From an uncultured Flavobacteriales bacterium (GTDB lineage: Bacteria > Bacteroidota > Bacteroidia > Flavobacteriales_D > Sanyastnellaceae), in the NCBI GenBank assembly GCA_938085105.1, contig CALKGK010000036.1, positions 62,001 to 126,000 of the forward strand: DNA of 64,000 bases. The letters run 5' to 3'. The notes under the pieces were generated by a model, which made no database searches, had not been told where the DNA came from, and was given only the letters and a program-made list of their open reading frames with translations. A program made the translations under genes and the position numbers. Shown here piece by piece: positions 52,070-60,776 of the stretch (position 1 is its first letter; every line of letters starts with the position of its first letter).

Positions 52070-53338
52070 TCAACGAAGAATCAACATTTTTTTGATGATC
52101 TGCTGGCTGTCCGAACTTAGTTTAGCCACAACCACTCCATTCACCTCTTCAGGCAATTCGATGCGTGATTCTCCCGAGAGAATGCGTTTTTGGAGCAGTA
52201 CCTTACCATCGGTATTGTGAATCGTTAGTATGGACGGTTTGGCAACACCACGAAGGATGATTTGACCTGAATGGGCCAACATCTCCATATAATCCTGAGA
52301 TTCATCAACCCCAACACTTGAATAGTCGAATATGAAGTCATCGCTTTGATCTCCACAATCGCTCATTAAAACATATTCAATGGTATAAGTACCATCGAGA
52401 AGATTACTGAGATCAATGTTCACTTCTTCACCATTTTCAAGCATAAACACCGAGCCATCGAGCCATAGCAATTGTATGGAAGAGACATTCAAGCTGCTCT
52501 CAATGCTGAGGTTTAAGGACGTCCCTTCAATATCATAATTGACCTCCGCATTGACGATATCGCTTTCTAAAAAATAAGTGCCTTCGTTGCCGATAATAAC
52601 ATCATTCACCGCATTTCTAATGTCTGCCGCATACAGCGCATCCATTTCGCTGGGCTCTGAATTCACCAGCAAGGTCTCATTAAACATCGACACAAAAAAA
52701 GTGCATGCCGCTAGATAGGTGCCATTGACATTAGGATGACTCCCATCACCAACGTAAAGGTCTATTTCTGGGTGATTCTCTCTTACGTAGCGCCAAACTT
52801 CACCAACTGGCGAGCAAGCGGCATCATTGGTTTCAGCCATGTATAGATAGCGTTCAGAAAGAAGATCTTGCATTCCTTCATACGTGCAGAGTGGAGGGAA
52901 AAATTCACAGTTATCTTGATCTCCATTTTCCCTTCCCCACGTCATGTAAAACAGCGGGATTGCACAAGGAGCTTTGGATCGAATTGAATCACATAAAATT
53001 TCAGCAAACGGATATGTTTGTTGTTCCACTTGTGCGTCCGGAAAAGAAGGCATTTGACTCTGTTGTTGAAGTACGACAAAATCCCAACTCTCCTCTTCCA
53101 TCAAGACCATGGAGGTGTTGTTGGTAGAGTGACCTTCTAAGGTATAACCTCCTGGAGTGTTTGAATCAAATAGAAATGAGTGACCTTCTGCCACCGAAAT
53201 ATCTTGAACCATTTCAGGAAGATTGTTGGCCGATATGTATGAGTTACCCAGAAACAATGCCTTGATACTTTGCTGAGCGCAGAAATTGGTTGTGAAAAGC
53301 GTGAAGATCGCTATTATCAAAGATGTCTTTCTATTCAT
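52070..53338 (-). CDS. T9SS type A protein with SGNH-hydrolase-like domain
   Basis: A secreted protein of 422 residues from ATG at 53338 (signal peptide MNRKTSLIIAIFTLF to NFCAQ). The domain after it resembles SGNH/GDSL hydrolases: ALFLGNSYISANNLPEM (block I, Ser in the GNS motif), WDFVVLQQQSQMP, and DGSHPNVNGTYLAAC near residue 207 (block V, Asp and His). These enzymes hydrolyse esters, often on polysaccharides or lipids. A beta domain and a type A sorting domain (ILTIHNTDGKVLLQKRI, VVVAKLSS, KKMLIL) follow. The substrate is not predictable. Confidence 0.78.
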   Translation of the reverse strand: MNRKTSLIIAIFTLFTTNFCAQQSIKALFLGNSYISANNLPEMVQDISVAEGHSFLFDSNTPGGYTLEGHSTNNTSMVLMEEESWDFVVLQQQSQMPSFPDAQVEQQTYPFAEILCDSIRSKAPCAIPLFYMTWGRENGDQDNCEFFPPLCTYEGMQDLLSERYLYMAETNDAACSPVGEVWRYVRENHPEIDLYVGDGSHPNVNGTYLAACTFFVSMFNETLLVNSEPSEMDALYAADIRNAVNDVIIGNEGTYFLESDIVNAEVNYDIEGTSLNLSIESSLNVSSIQLLWLDGSVFMLENGEEVNIDLSNLLDGTYTIEYVLMSDCGDQSDDFIFDYSSVGVDESQDYMEMLAHSGQIILRGVAKPSILTIHNTDGKVLLQKRILSGESRIELPEEVNGVVVAKLSSDSQQIIKKMLILR

Positions 53339-53408
53339 TGTTCTGCTGTTGTACATCAAAAATATTAAAACTCCTTCACATGGTTTAGAACGAGTAATTT
53401 TGAATATG

Positions 53409-54881
53409 CTAGCGGTCTTGATATTGCTCTAGAACAAATCCATTTTCGATTAACGAGAGTACGAACTTCAACTGGGTATCTTCTCCTAAAACATAGTCTT
53501 CGATGCGTTCTTGCATGAAGATGTCCGGCAATACGCCTCCTTGCCACGAATCATCTTTCACAGCCAAATCGAACAAGATTCGGGGAATATTCACTTCAAA
53601 ACCTGTATTGGGCAGTCGGAGAGTATAAAAATAACCACTTGTGTTCCCTTGATACCCACCTCCTGTTTCTTCCCCCACGAGCAAGCATTTAGCGCCATAA
53701 TCTTTAGCCATTGAAGAAAACTCTGCGGCTCCAGAAAACACTTCTCCGTCAATCAAAATGTAGGTTACTCCCTCAAAAGGCTTCTGTTTTTGCACCCAGG
53801 AATGCTGGAAGCGATTTCTTCGTTCCCATTCTCCTTCATCTGTTTTTCTAAACTCAACGGTTCTATAGAGGAGGTCTTCCAAACGCTTTGCAAAGCCTCT
53901 TTTGAAATGTTTGTAATGCCTTGCAAAAACCCGTTTCATTTGAACTCTGTCGTATTTTTCGTGGAGGTCATGACTGAGATGACTGAGCAATCGATTCTCA
54001 AAACCTTCCCTTCCCCCGCCATTTCCACGAACATCAATGATGAGTTCTCGACAATTCGACTCCTCAAAAAAGGCGAAAGCTTCGTTCAACGATTTTGAAT
54101 ACCTCCTTGCACTCCACCCCCAAAAACGAGCGACCTTCAAGTAGGCCACGTCTCCGATCAATTCATAGGATAACAGTTCATCATTTTCCTCTTCCTGCTC
54201 TTCCAGCATTCGGTTTCGATCAAGAAAATTAACTGCTCCTGCAAATACAGCTTTTCGCCTGCCAAATTGATCTAGGTATACAATGTGGTGTCTTGCTTTG
54301 AATCCAAAATGCAAACCGAAATACCACCAAAACTGTCCTTCAAGCATGTCATTTTTAGGCTCTGGACTGCACCCATCCGTGGTCATATAGTCCCTTAATG
54401 TGGGGAGTAAATCTTCGCTTGGCATTCCATCAATTGCGAGTACTTCCATTCCCTTTTCAAACTGTGGACCGCCAAAGTTCTGATCAATCAAAAGTTTTCC
54501 TTTGATGATTTTAAATGTAAATGGAACGAAACCTACTTCATGGAGTAAAGCTTCATCCTGATCGTCATTGGGCATGATGTACGTATGTCCATCCTTAATC
54601 AAATTGATTAGTGCAGACAGCTCGTAAAAGGCATCATGGAGAGGGAGGTCTTTTTCAACCTGATCGAAACTTTCGATGAAGGAAATGAACTCTAAAGAAT
54701 CGGTGTAATTAAATAGACCGGCATGGGTTTCGTTGAGAACGTCCCACAAGAGGCCAAGGTCTTCTTTGAATGCATCACTAGAAATCTCCTCATCAACCCA
54801 AAGTGTCTGGTTTTGGGCGAAGAGAGCGACGGAAACAAAAGAAAAAGAGGCGAGTAGCGTATATTTAATTAGGTTATTCAC
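53409..54881 (-). CDS. S41 family peptidase
   Basis: A 490-residue exported serine peptidase of the C-terminal-processing/tricorn-like S41 group. Signal peptide to LFAQ. N-terminal helices include IKDGHTYIMP (His99); a PDZ-like region follows; the core has YLKVARFWG and the strand LIIDVRGNGGGREGFENRL; the catalytic Ser is in LIDGEVFSGAAEFSS (Ser383), then LLVGEETGGGYQGNTSGYF. A likely outer-membrane or periplasmic protease. It lies downstream of an ECF sigma factor and a small membrane protein on the same strand (41-base gap). Confidence 0.9.
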   Translation of the reverse strand: MNNLIKYTLLASFSFVSVALFAQNQTLWVDEEISSDAFKEDLGLLWDVLNETHAGLFNYTDSLEFISFIESFDQVEKDLPLHDAFYELSALINLIKDGHTYIMPNDDQDEALLHEVGFVPFTFKIIKGKLLIDQNFGGPQFEKGMEVLAIDGMPSEDLLPTLRDYMTTDGCSPEPKNDMLEGQFWWYFGLHFGFKARHHIVYLDQFGRRKAVFAGAVNFLDRNRMLEEQEEENDELLSYELIGDVAYLKVARFWGWSARRYSKSLNEAFAFFEESNCRELIIDVRGNGGGREGFENRLLSHLSHDLHEKYDRVQMKRVFARHYKHFKRGFAKRLEDLLYRTVEFRKTDEGEWERRNRFQHSWVQKQKPFEGVTYILIDGEVFSGAAEFSSMAKDYGAKCLLVGEETGGGYQGNTSGYFYTLRLPNTGFEVNIPRILFDLAVKDDSWQGGVLPDIFMQERIEDYVLGEDTQLKFVLSLIENGFVLEQYQDR

Positions 54882-54922
54882 TCAGCCCTTCTTACGAAGT
54901 TCCCGCTTGAAAGTTTCCAGAT

Positions 54923-55168
54923 TTAACGAAGCAGCTCCTGTTTAGGCTGTGTTTCTTCTTGCTTTTCTTTTTCAACTTGGCTCCAGACCAAATAGGCAAT
55001 GAGTAGAAGAGCCAATAGTCCGATAAAAAATCTAGGATCGCGGTAAAGGGGTTGATGAAGGCGCTTTTTGGCTTTCTCTACCGGACCAATCAACTTCCCG
55101 AAATCTTTGTATCTGTTGATTTCATCCTGCTCAAGTCCTTTCTTTTTGGTGTATTTATATTTAGCCAT
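54923..55168 (-). CDS. Small membrane protein downstream of ECF sigma factor
   Basis: An 81-residue protein with a basic N-terminal half (MAKYKYTKKKGLEQDEINRY) and a single transmembrane helix (FFIGLLALLLIAYLVWSQVE), then a short charged tail. It overlaps the sigma-factor gene by 8 bases, so the two are translated together. Position and topology (cytoplasmic N-terminus, one helix) resemble an anti-sigma factor, but it lacks a zinc anti-sigma motif, so this is inference only. Confidence 0.7.
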   Translation of the reverse strand: MAKYKYTKKKGLEQDEINRYKDFGKLIGPVEKAKKRLHQPLYRDPRFFIGLLALLLIAYLVWSQVEKEKQEETQPKQELLR

Positions 55169-55709
55169 TTGAACCTCCTTCCATCATTTTCCTCAATGTC
55201 TTTAAAACCCGATAGGTTCGCATTTTGACTGCGTCTTCTTTCATACCGAAGAGTCCGCCTATTTCCTTAAAAGACAAAGCGTCGAAAAACCGTGCTTCGA
55301 TCAATTTCTGATCGTTTTCGCTCAGTTCTGACAAGGTACTGAGAAGATTCTCAATTTGCTCCTCTCTTTCAATGCTAAAATCAAACTCTTCCACCAACTT
55401 GGTCAAGTGAAAATCGTTCAATTCTTGAATTAAGACCTTTCCTTTTTTCCTGAAATACATATTCACTTCATTCGCTGCGATGCGGTAAAGCCAGCTGCTG
55501 AAGGGATAACCTTGGTCTTTGTACTTGGGCAAAGCAAGCATGGCCTTTTCAAATGTTTGTGAACAAAGATCTCCCGCGATGGCCGATGAACCCACCTTGC
55601 GATGCACAAAACGAAAAATCTTTTCGAAATGCACTTCATACAGCGGAGCGAAAAAGCGAGGATGCTTTTTGGCACGTGAAATGATATCTAACTCTTGTTC
55701 TCGGGTCAA
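55161..55709 (-). CDS. ECF-type RNA polymerase sigma factor
   Basis: A 182-residue sigma-70 family factor with region 2 (FAPLYEVHFEKIFRFVHRKVG, AGDLCSQTFEKAMLALPKYKDQ, FSSWLYRIAANEVNMYFRKK) and region 4 (LSTLSELSENDQKLIEARFF, SFKEIGGLFGMKEDAVKMRTYRVLKTLRKMM). Short linker and no region 1.1, as in ECF factors. It heads a unit with a small membrane protein and an S41 peptidase, an arrangement that may form an envelope-stress circuit. A 15-bp inverted repeat lies upstream at 55756-55770. Confidence 0.92.
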   Translation of the reverse strand: MTREQELDIISRAKKHPRFFAPLYEVHFEKIFRFVHRKVGSSAIAGDLCSQTFEKAMLALPKYKDQGYPFSSWLYRIAANEVNMYFRKKGKVLIQELNDFHLTKLVEEFDFSIEREEQIENLLSTLSELSENDQKLIEARFFDALSFKEIGGLFGMKEDAVKMRTYRVLKTLRKMMEGGSNG

Positions 55710-55755
55710 AATTCTTGCGGTCTAAAAGTACAATGCTACAAAGACAAAAAGGAAC

Positions 55756-55770
55756 AACTTGAAACAAGTT
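55756..55770. promoter_or_regulatory. Inverted repeat between the divergent sigma-factor and MORN-variant genes
   Basis: AACTTG-AAA-CAAGTT is a perfect 6-bp inverted repeat with a 3-base centre, 46 bases upstream of the sigma-factor start and 41 upstream of the divergent gene. It could be an operator or part of a promoter; no direct support. Confidence 0.35.
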
Positions 55771-55811
55771 ATTTGTATGTTCGTAATGTTTTACACACCC
55801 AACTTTAATTT

Positions 55812-56186
55812 ATGAAGGTTTTTCTTCTTTCTATCCTCCTTCCATTCAGCATATTATTCCAAAGCGATGAGATTCAGCGTCATGTTGTAAGAACCCATCC
55901 CAACGGAACGGACTATGTCGTGATGTACACCCAAGGTGTTCAAAATGAACGTGTGAAAGAGGAACTGTATTATGATAACGGCCAGCTCGATTATGTAGGA
56001 AACTACAAAAACGGAAAAGAGCACGGAGAATGGATTTATTATTGGCGAAACGGAAACATCAAGTCATTTGAAATCTACCTCAGAGGTAAAGAAGACGGTG
56101 TTCATTACGATTGCGATGAAACCGGAAAAAGGATCAAAGAATACCACTACCTCAATGGGAATTTAGTCAAAGAAGTTGATCTATAA
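55812..56186 (+). CDS. MORN-variant (YwqK-like) repeat protein
   Basis: A 124-residue exported protein (signal MKVFLLSILLPFSILF). The mature part carries three to four MORN-variant repeats of the form YY.NGQL...G.Y.NGK..GEW.YY..NG (YYDNGQLDYVGNYKNGKEHG, then EWIYYWRNGNIKSF, GKEDGVHYDCDETGKRI). Such repeats are annotated as the YwqK antitoxin family, but no toxin is adjacent, so an antitoxin role has no support here. It is convergent with pdeM, the stops being side by side (CTATAA). Confidence 0.8.
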   Translation: MKVFLLSILLPFSILFQSDEIQRHVVRTHPNGTDYVVMYTQGVQNERVKEELYYDNGQLDYVGNYKNGKEHGEWIYYWRNGNIKSFEIYLRGKEDGVHYDCDETGKRIKEYHYLNGNLVKEVDL

Positions 56187-56834
56187 AGCGAATATTTCTT
56201 CGCCATTGGTAACAAAAACCCGATCTCCCTTTTTCACTTGAATGGTGTGTGCTCCCGTGAAGTAGCCAAAGGAGGGCAATACTGCCTCTTCAGTACTAAA
56301 GTAAAAACATGGCAACCGCATGCTCTGTTTCCCCAGACCTTTTAACTTCACAGCGGGATGGATGTGTCCGCTCATCACAAAATCGGTATCGCGAAAATGT
56401 TCAGGTCGGTGATGCAAAAATAAGAAGGGCCCTTTACGGTAAGCTTCCGAATGCAACATATCAGCCAGTTTCAAATCCTTATCCGACATCATGTCGTGAT
56501 TGCCCAAAACCAGTCGAAAACGGATGTGAGCAACGTTTTTTCTGAAGTCAACAAATTCATTCCATTCTTCATTCATCGTGCTGTGAAAAAGGTCGCCTAA
56601 GAGCAAGATTTCTTCGGGTTGATGTTGAAGGATGAGTTCGCTCAGGACCCAAACGATTTGTGCATTAGCTTGTTTTGGAATGGCGATGCCGTTTTTTCTG
56701 AAATGGGCTGATTTCCCCAAATGCAAGTCGGCGAGAATCAAGGTTTTTTCTTTTTCCCACCAAATGGCCTTTTCGGCGAGCAACTTGAGCCGTTCTCCCC
56801 GCACTACGATTGTTTCACTTTGGTTCAAAGACAT
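56181..56834 (-). CDS. pdeM: PdeM-like calcineurin phosphoesterase
   Basis: A 217-residue metallophosphoesterase of the ligase-associated DNA damage response type. Metal-binding motifs: LILADLHLGKSAHFRKNG (DxH), ILLLGDLFHSTM (GDxxH), LVLGNHDM (GNHD), LHHRPEH and MSGHIHPAVKL (GHxH). In most genomes pdeM sits with an ATP-dependent ligase, an Lhr-type helicase and an exonuclease; none of these is next to it here. Its stop directly abuts that of the convergent gene. Confidence 0.88.
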   Translation of the reverse strand: MSLNQSETIVVRGERLKLLAEKAIWWEKEKTLILADLHLGKSAHFRKNGIAIPKQANAQIVWVLSELILQHQPEEILLLGDLFHSTMNEEWNEFVDFRKNVAHIRFRLVLGNHDMMSDKDLKLADMLHSEAYRKGPFLFLHHRPEHFRDTDFVMSGHIHPAVKLKGLGKQSMRLPCFYFSTEEAVLPSFGYFTGAHTIQVKKGDRVFVTNGEEIFAL

Positions 56835-56992
56835 GAATTACTCCCTTATTCTATATTGTCAGAAGGTTAATTTACTACTGCCCAGTTGGAAATCTGGCTA
56901 ATGATTTCATCACTCAGGCTTCATTTTAAATCGCTGTTCAAATCAATATTTGTGTGGAATTTTGCAGCGAAATCTAAAAAGCACAAACTGAA

Positions 56993-57337
56993 ATGCAACA
57001 ATTCAAAATTACTTTTTTCGTCTTGATGATCTCCATCTTCTTTGGAATGAATGCTGTTGAAGCCGGTTCTCCAATGAACGGAGGATTGAAAAAGGAAATT
57101 TCACGTGCAATAAGCTATCCGAGCGGTTTGCATCAAATCAATGAACAAGAAATGGTTTGGGTTCGGTTCCAAGTTGAATCTTGTGGCGTAATCACCGTCT
57201 TGGACATTGACTCGAGTAATGACGACTTTAAAAGCTACGTACTGAAGAAACTCAGCGCTTTACGCTTTAACCCTGAAGAGTATTCTGGAGAGGAACAATT
57301 CATGAAGTTCACCTTCAAAAAAGAGCAAGCGTCATAA
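56993..57337 (+). CDS. Hypothetical exported protein, TonB-C-like
   Basis: A 114-residue exported protein (signal peptide to VEAGSP). The rest, LKKEISRAISYPSG then EMVWVRFQVESCGVITVLDIDSS and YVLKKLSALRF, follows the pattern of a TonB C-terminal or energy-transducer-like domain (I.YP, then V.V.F.V...G.I..V.V), but without the membrane anchor and Pro-rich linker of TonB. It may be a small periplasmic protein of that fold. A strong terminator follows. Confidence 0.65.
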   Translation: MQQFKITFFVLMISIFFGMNAVEAGSPMNGGLKKEISRAISYPSGLHQINEQEMVWVRFQVESCGVITVLDIDSSNDDFKSYVLKKLSALRFNPEEYSGEEQFMKFTFKKEQAS

Positions 57338-57372
57338 CGTTGACGCCATTTTTAATTAATCACATCTGTTTT

Positions 57373-57408
57373 AACGGGGAGTTCTTATGAGCTCCCCGTT
57401 TTTTTTTT
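57373..57408 (+). terminator. Rho-independent terminator
   Basis: A 12-bp stem AACGGGGAGTTC / GAGCTCCCCGTT with one G-T pair and a four-base loop, followed by nine T. It ends the TonB-C-like gene. Confidence 0.93.
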
Positions 57409-57456
57409 CGATGTTGTGTGAAAACGTCCTACTTCAAGCTCTTCCCAAAACCTTAC

Positions 57457-58257
57457 TTATCGTTCGTTCGACAAGAAGATCTTTTTGCTTTGTCCCAAAT
57501 GAGGAACCATTAAAAAGTAAACCCCATCGTTCATTTCTGAAAGGTCGATCACCTCATCCCCGGAGACAATGTCTCGCGAAAGCACTTTACTTCCATCCAA
57601 ACCATAAATTTCCATCGTTCCCTCACTCAAGCCGTTCAAATAAACACGCTTTTCGTAGCTATACACATCACGCATAGAAGCATGAGCATCACTCACCCCA
57701 ATGGTGGCAGGAGAAACGGACAAACTTGACCCGGCATAGCCGTCACCGCTGTTCGCACCATTTCCGTTCACAGCAACCGAACTCGCGTAGAAGGTCACGT
57801 CTCCTCCGTCAGCAGGGGCAATCCACTCGCTAACAAAGGTGTTTTCGGTGTATACTAAACTGTGCTCGATAATGTGTCTTCCGTTCACATCCTCTAACTG
57901 AACTCCGGTTCCTGGGTTTTGGAATGTACCGGCATTCTCAAGATTATCGAGCAATGCGGTTGACTGAAAGCCGTAGCCATTTGGAGTACCGTTCGCCACG
58001 CTGATGACATATCTCACCTCATAGGTTTGTCCAGCAATGTATTCGCTTACGGCAGTGTTGGACAATGGGTCGATCAACTGAATTTCCAGAGTTGGGCTGT
58101 AGTTTTGAGCATTATGACAGCTCACTCCGCAATTTGCGGTTGAACCTGGCGCACCTGTTCGGTCTTGGTTTTGCTGTTCGGCAACCCCATTATCATACGA
58201 ACTAAATACGAGTCCTAAAGCAAGGAGTAGTGCTATTGAAGTAAATGTTTTTTTCAT
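57457..58257 (-). CDS. Choice-of-anchor V-like T9SS protein
   Basis: A 266-residue secreted protein with signal peptide MKKTFTSIALLLALGL to SSYDN. Early in the mature part is RTGAPGSTANCGVSCHNAQ, which resembles the RTGAPGE..C..CH opening of choice-of-anchor V/Reeler-like domains; here the Cys pair is spaced by three residues (CX3CH) and not two, so heme attachment is doubtful. An Ig/Reeler-like beta-sandwich follows (YEVRYVISVANGTPNGYGFQ, FYASSVAVNGNG). The end (GTMEIYGLDGSKVLSRDI, GVYFLMVPH) is a type A sorting domain. Confidence 0.82.
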   Translation of the reverse strand: MKKTFTSIALLLALGLVFSSYDNGVAEQQNQDRTGAPGSTANCGVSCHNAQNYSPTLEIQLIDPLSNTAVSEYIAGQTYEVRYVISVANGTPNGYGFQSTALLDNLENAGTFQNPGTGVQLEDVNGRHIIEHSLVYTENTFVSEWIAPADGGDVTFYASSVAVNGNGANSGDGYAGSSLSVSPATIGVSDAHASMRDVYSYEKRVYLNGLSEGTMEIYGLDGSKVLSRDIVSGDEVIDLSEMNDGVYFLMVPHLGQSKKIFLSNER

Positions 58258-58320
58258 CCGTGAAGGTTTTAATTAGGTGAATGATTGCATGTTTTTTCAG
58301 TACCAATACCATTCAAAAAC

Positions 58321-58353
58321 AAAAGTCCCTCCCATTTGTTGGGAAGGACTTTT
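58321..58353 (-). terminator. Terminator downstream of aconitase
   Basis: A 14-bp stem AAAAGTCCCTCCCA / TGGGAAGGACTTTT with one mismatch, lying 23 bases past the aconitase stop; the minus-strand side ends in a T-rich run. Confidence 0.75.
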
Positions 58354-58375
58354 GAAAATCTTGTACTCTTAAAGC

Positions 58376-60643
58376 TTAAGCGCCTTCTTGAAGTTTGATC
58401 AAGTTCAAGGCGGATCCTGCTCTGAACCACTCAATTTGCTGCGCATTATACGTGTGCGCCACTTCAAATTGATCCTTGCTTCCGTCAGCATGTACCAATT
58501 CTACCGTCAAGTTTTTACCTGGACTGAATTGAGCCAAGTCGATAAAGTTGATCGTATCGTCTTCTTGAATTTTATCGTAATCTGCTTCATTCACGAAGGT
58601 AGCACCCAACATCCCTTGCTTTTTCAAGTTCGTTTCGTGGATACGTGCAAAACTTTTCACGATAACTGCTCTCACTCCAAGGTGACGCGGCTGCATTGCT
58701 GCGTGCTCACGGCTAGACCCTTCTCCGTAGTTACTATCTCCTACAACAACGGTAGGGACACCTTCTGCTTTGTATGCGCGTTGAACAGCAGGAACTTCAC
58801 CATACTCACCAGTAAGTTGGTTTTTCACATGGTTGGTTTCCATGTTGAAAGCGTTCACAGCACCAGTGAGGGTGTTGTTGGAAATGTTATCGAGGTGACC
58901 ACGGTAACGCAACCAAGGACCCGCCATGGAAATGTGATCCGTTGTACATTTTCCATGTGCTTTAATGAGCAACTTGGCTCCCATAAGGTTCTCACCGTCC
59001 CAAGGGCTGAAAGGAGAAAGCAACTCCAAACGTTCGCTTCCATCTTTCACTTCAATGTTAATTCCGCTTCCGTCCTCAGCAGGTGCTAAGTATCCAGCAT
59101 CTTCAACATCAAAACCTTTTGACGGAAGTTCAGATCCTTGTGGTTCGTCCAATTTCACTTGTTCACCATTTTCATTGGTGAGGGTATCTGTCATTGGGTT
59201 GAAGCCCAAATTCCCAGAAATTGCAATTGCCGTTACCAACTCCGGTGAACCTACAAATGCGTGGGTATTCGGATTTCCATCTGCACGTTTCGAGAAATTT
59301 CGGTTAAAAGAGTGAACGATGGTATTCTTCTCTTGCTTTTCCGCTCCTTCTCTTGCCCATTGCCCAATACATGGCCCACAAGCATTAGCGAATACATCTC
59401 CACCCATAGCTTCAAAAGTATCGATGAAACCGTCTCTCTCAACGGTAAATCTTACCAATTCTGAACCTGGAGTAATCGTGAATCGTGATTTTGATTTCAA
59501 TTTTTTCGCGACAGCTTGCTTCGCGATGCTGGCGGAACGGCTAATGTCTTCGTAGCTCGAATTCGTACAAGAACCGATCAAACCTACCTTAACATCCAAA
59601 GGCCATCCGTTTTCTTTGGCTTTTTCTGCCATTTGAGAAATGGGGGTCGCGATGTCTGGACTAAACGGTCCGTTCAAGTGAGGCTCCAACTCTGAGAGAT
59701 TAATTTCAATCACTTGGTCGAAGTACTGCTCTGGGTTTGCGTAAACCTCATCATCTGCGGTGAGGTGTTCTTTGATTTGATCAGCCATGGCTGCAACCTC
59801 CGCTCTACCAGTAGATTCGAGGTAACGCTTCATGCTATCATCATACCCAAAGGTTGAAGTGGTTGCACCAATTTCGGCCCCCATGTTGCAGATGGTCCCT
59901 TTTCCAGTACAAGAAAGCGACTTCGCTCCTTCACCAAAATACTCAACAATTGCTCCTGTTCCACCTTTTACGGTCAGGATTCCAGCTACTTTAAGAATAA
60001 CATCTTTTGCGCTAGTCCAGCCGCTCATCTTACCGGTCAATTTAACACCGATCAATTTTGGGAATTTCAGCTCCCAAGCCATACCGGCCATGACGTCAAC
60101 GGCATCAGCACCACCAACTCCAACGGCAACCATACCGAGTCCACCAGCATTCACGGTGTGAGAATCCGTACCAATCATCATTCCACCTGGAAATGCATAA
60201 TTCTCAAGAACTACTTGGTGAATGATCCCTGCTCCAGGCTTCCAGAATCCAATTCCATACTTGTTTGAAACAGATTCAAGAAAATTAAATACTTCGTTAT
60301 TCTTATTGATGGATTCTTGAAGATCCTTACTTGCTCCAATTCTTGCTTGGATAAGGTGGTCACAGTGCACTGTCGAAGGAACAGCTGCTTTCTTTTTCCC
60401 TGCTTGCATGAACTGCAAAAGGGCCATTTGAGCCGTCGCATCTTGCATAGCTACACGGTCTGGAGCGAAGTCAACATAAGACTTCCCACGCTCGAAAGCC
60501 TGACCAGGTGCGCCATCCCAAAGGTGGCTATAAAGAATTTTTTCTGCTAGAGTTAACGGTTTTCCAACGGTCTCACGTGCTTTTGCAACGCGACCCGGGA
60601 TGCGGTCGTACACCGCTTTGATCATATCAATATCAAATGCCAT
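58376..60643 (-). CDS. acn: Aconitate hydratase
   Basis: A 755-residue aconitase, matching the mitochondrial-type length, that isomerises citrate to isocitrate in the TCA cycle. The 4Fe-4S cluster Cys are in [11 protein letters not shown] near residue 360 and [11 protein letters not shown] near 423. Other signatures: [28 protein letters not shown] near 160, [14 protein letters not shown] near 447, and the swivel domain [22 protein letters not shown] near 643 with the catalytic Ser. It is the step before icd, which is encoded about 14 kb to the left. Confidence 0.97.
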   Translation of the reverse strand: MAFDIDMIKAVYDRIPGRVAKARETVGKPLTLAEKILYSHLWDGAPGQAFERGKSYVDFAPDRVAMQDATAQMALLQFMQAGKKKAAVPSTVHCDHLIQARIGASKDLQESINKNNEVFNFLESVSNKYGIGFWKPGAGIIHQVVLENYAFPGGMMIGTDSHTVNAGGLGMVAVGVGGADAVDVMAGMAWELKFPKLIGVKLTGKMSGWTSAKDVILKVAGILTVKGGTGAIVEYFGEGAKSLSCTGKGTICNMGAEIGATTSTFGYDDSMKRYLESTGRAEVAAMADQIKEHLTADDEVYANPEQYFDQVIEINLSELEPHLNGPFSPDIATPISQMAEKAKENGWPLDVKVGLIGSCTNSSYEDISRSASIAKQAVAKKLKSKSRFTITPGSELVRFTVERDGFIDTFEAMGGDVFANACGPCIGQWAREGAEKQEKNTIVHSFNRNFSKRADGNPNTHAFVGSPELVTAIAISGNLGFNPMTDTLTNENGEQVKLDEPQGSELPSKGFDVEDAGYLAPAEDGSGINIEVKDGSERLELLSPFSPWDGENLMGAKLLIKAHGKCTTDHISMAGPWLRYRGHLDNISNNTLTGAVNAFNMETNHVKNQLTGEYGEVPAVQRAYKAEGVPTVVVGDSNYGEGSSREHAAMQPRHLGVRAVIVKSFARIHETNLKKQGMLGATFVNEADYDKIQEDDTINFIDLAQFSPGKNLTVELVHADGSKDQFEVAHTYNAQQIEWFRAGSALNLIKLQEGA

Positions 60644-60776
60644 ATAATTGTAGTAAAGTGAAGAACTTTGCGGGGCACGAAGTTAACAAATCCACAGCAT
60701 CTTGAAAAGCCCTAAGGGAGTTGATTTCACAAAAGTTAGCCAAAAGAAGACAAAGGCTTTCTTTACATTTGGTGCG

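Noticed and set aside
55812-56186. Antitoxin of a toxin-antitoxin pair
   Set aside because: Only the MORN-variant repeats suggest it; no toxin gene is adjacent and the protein has a signal peptide.
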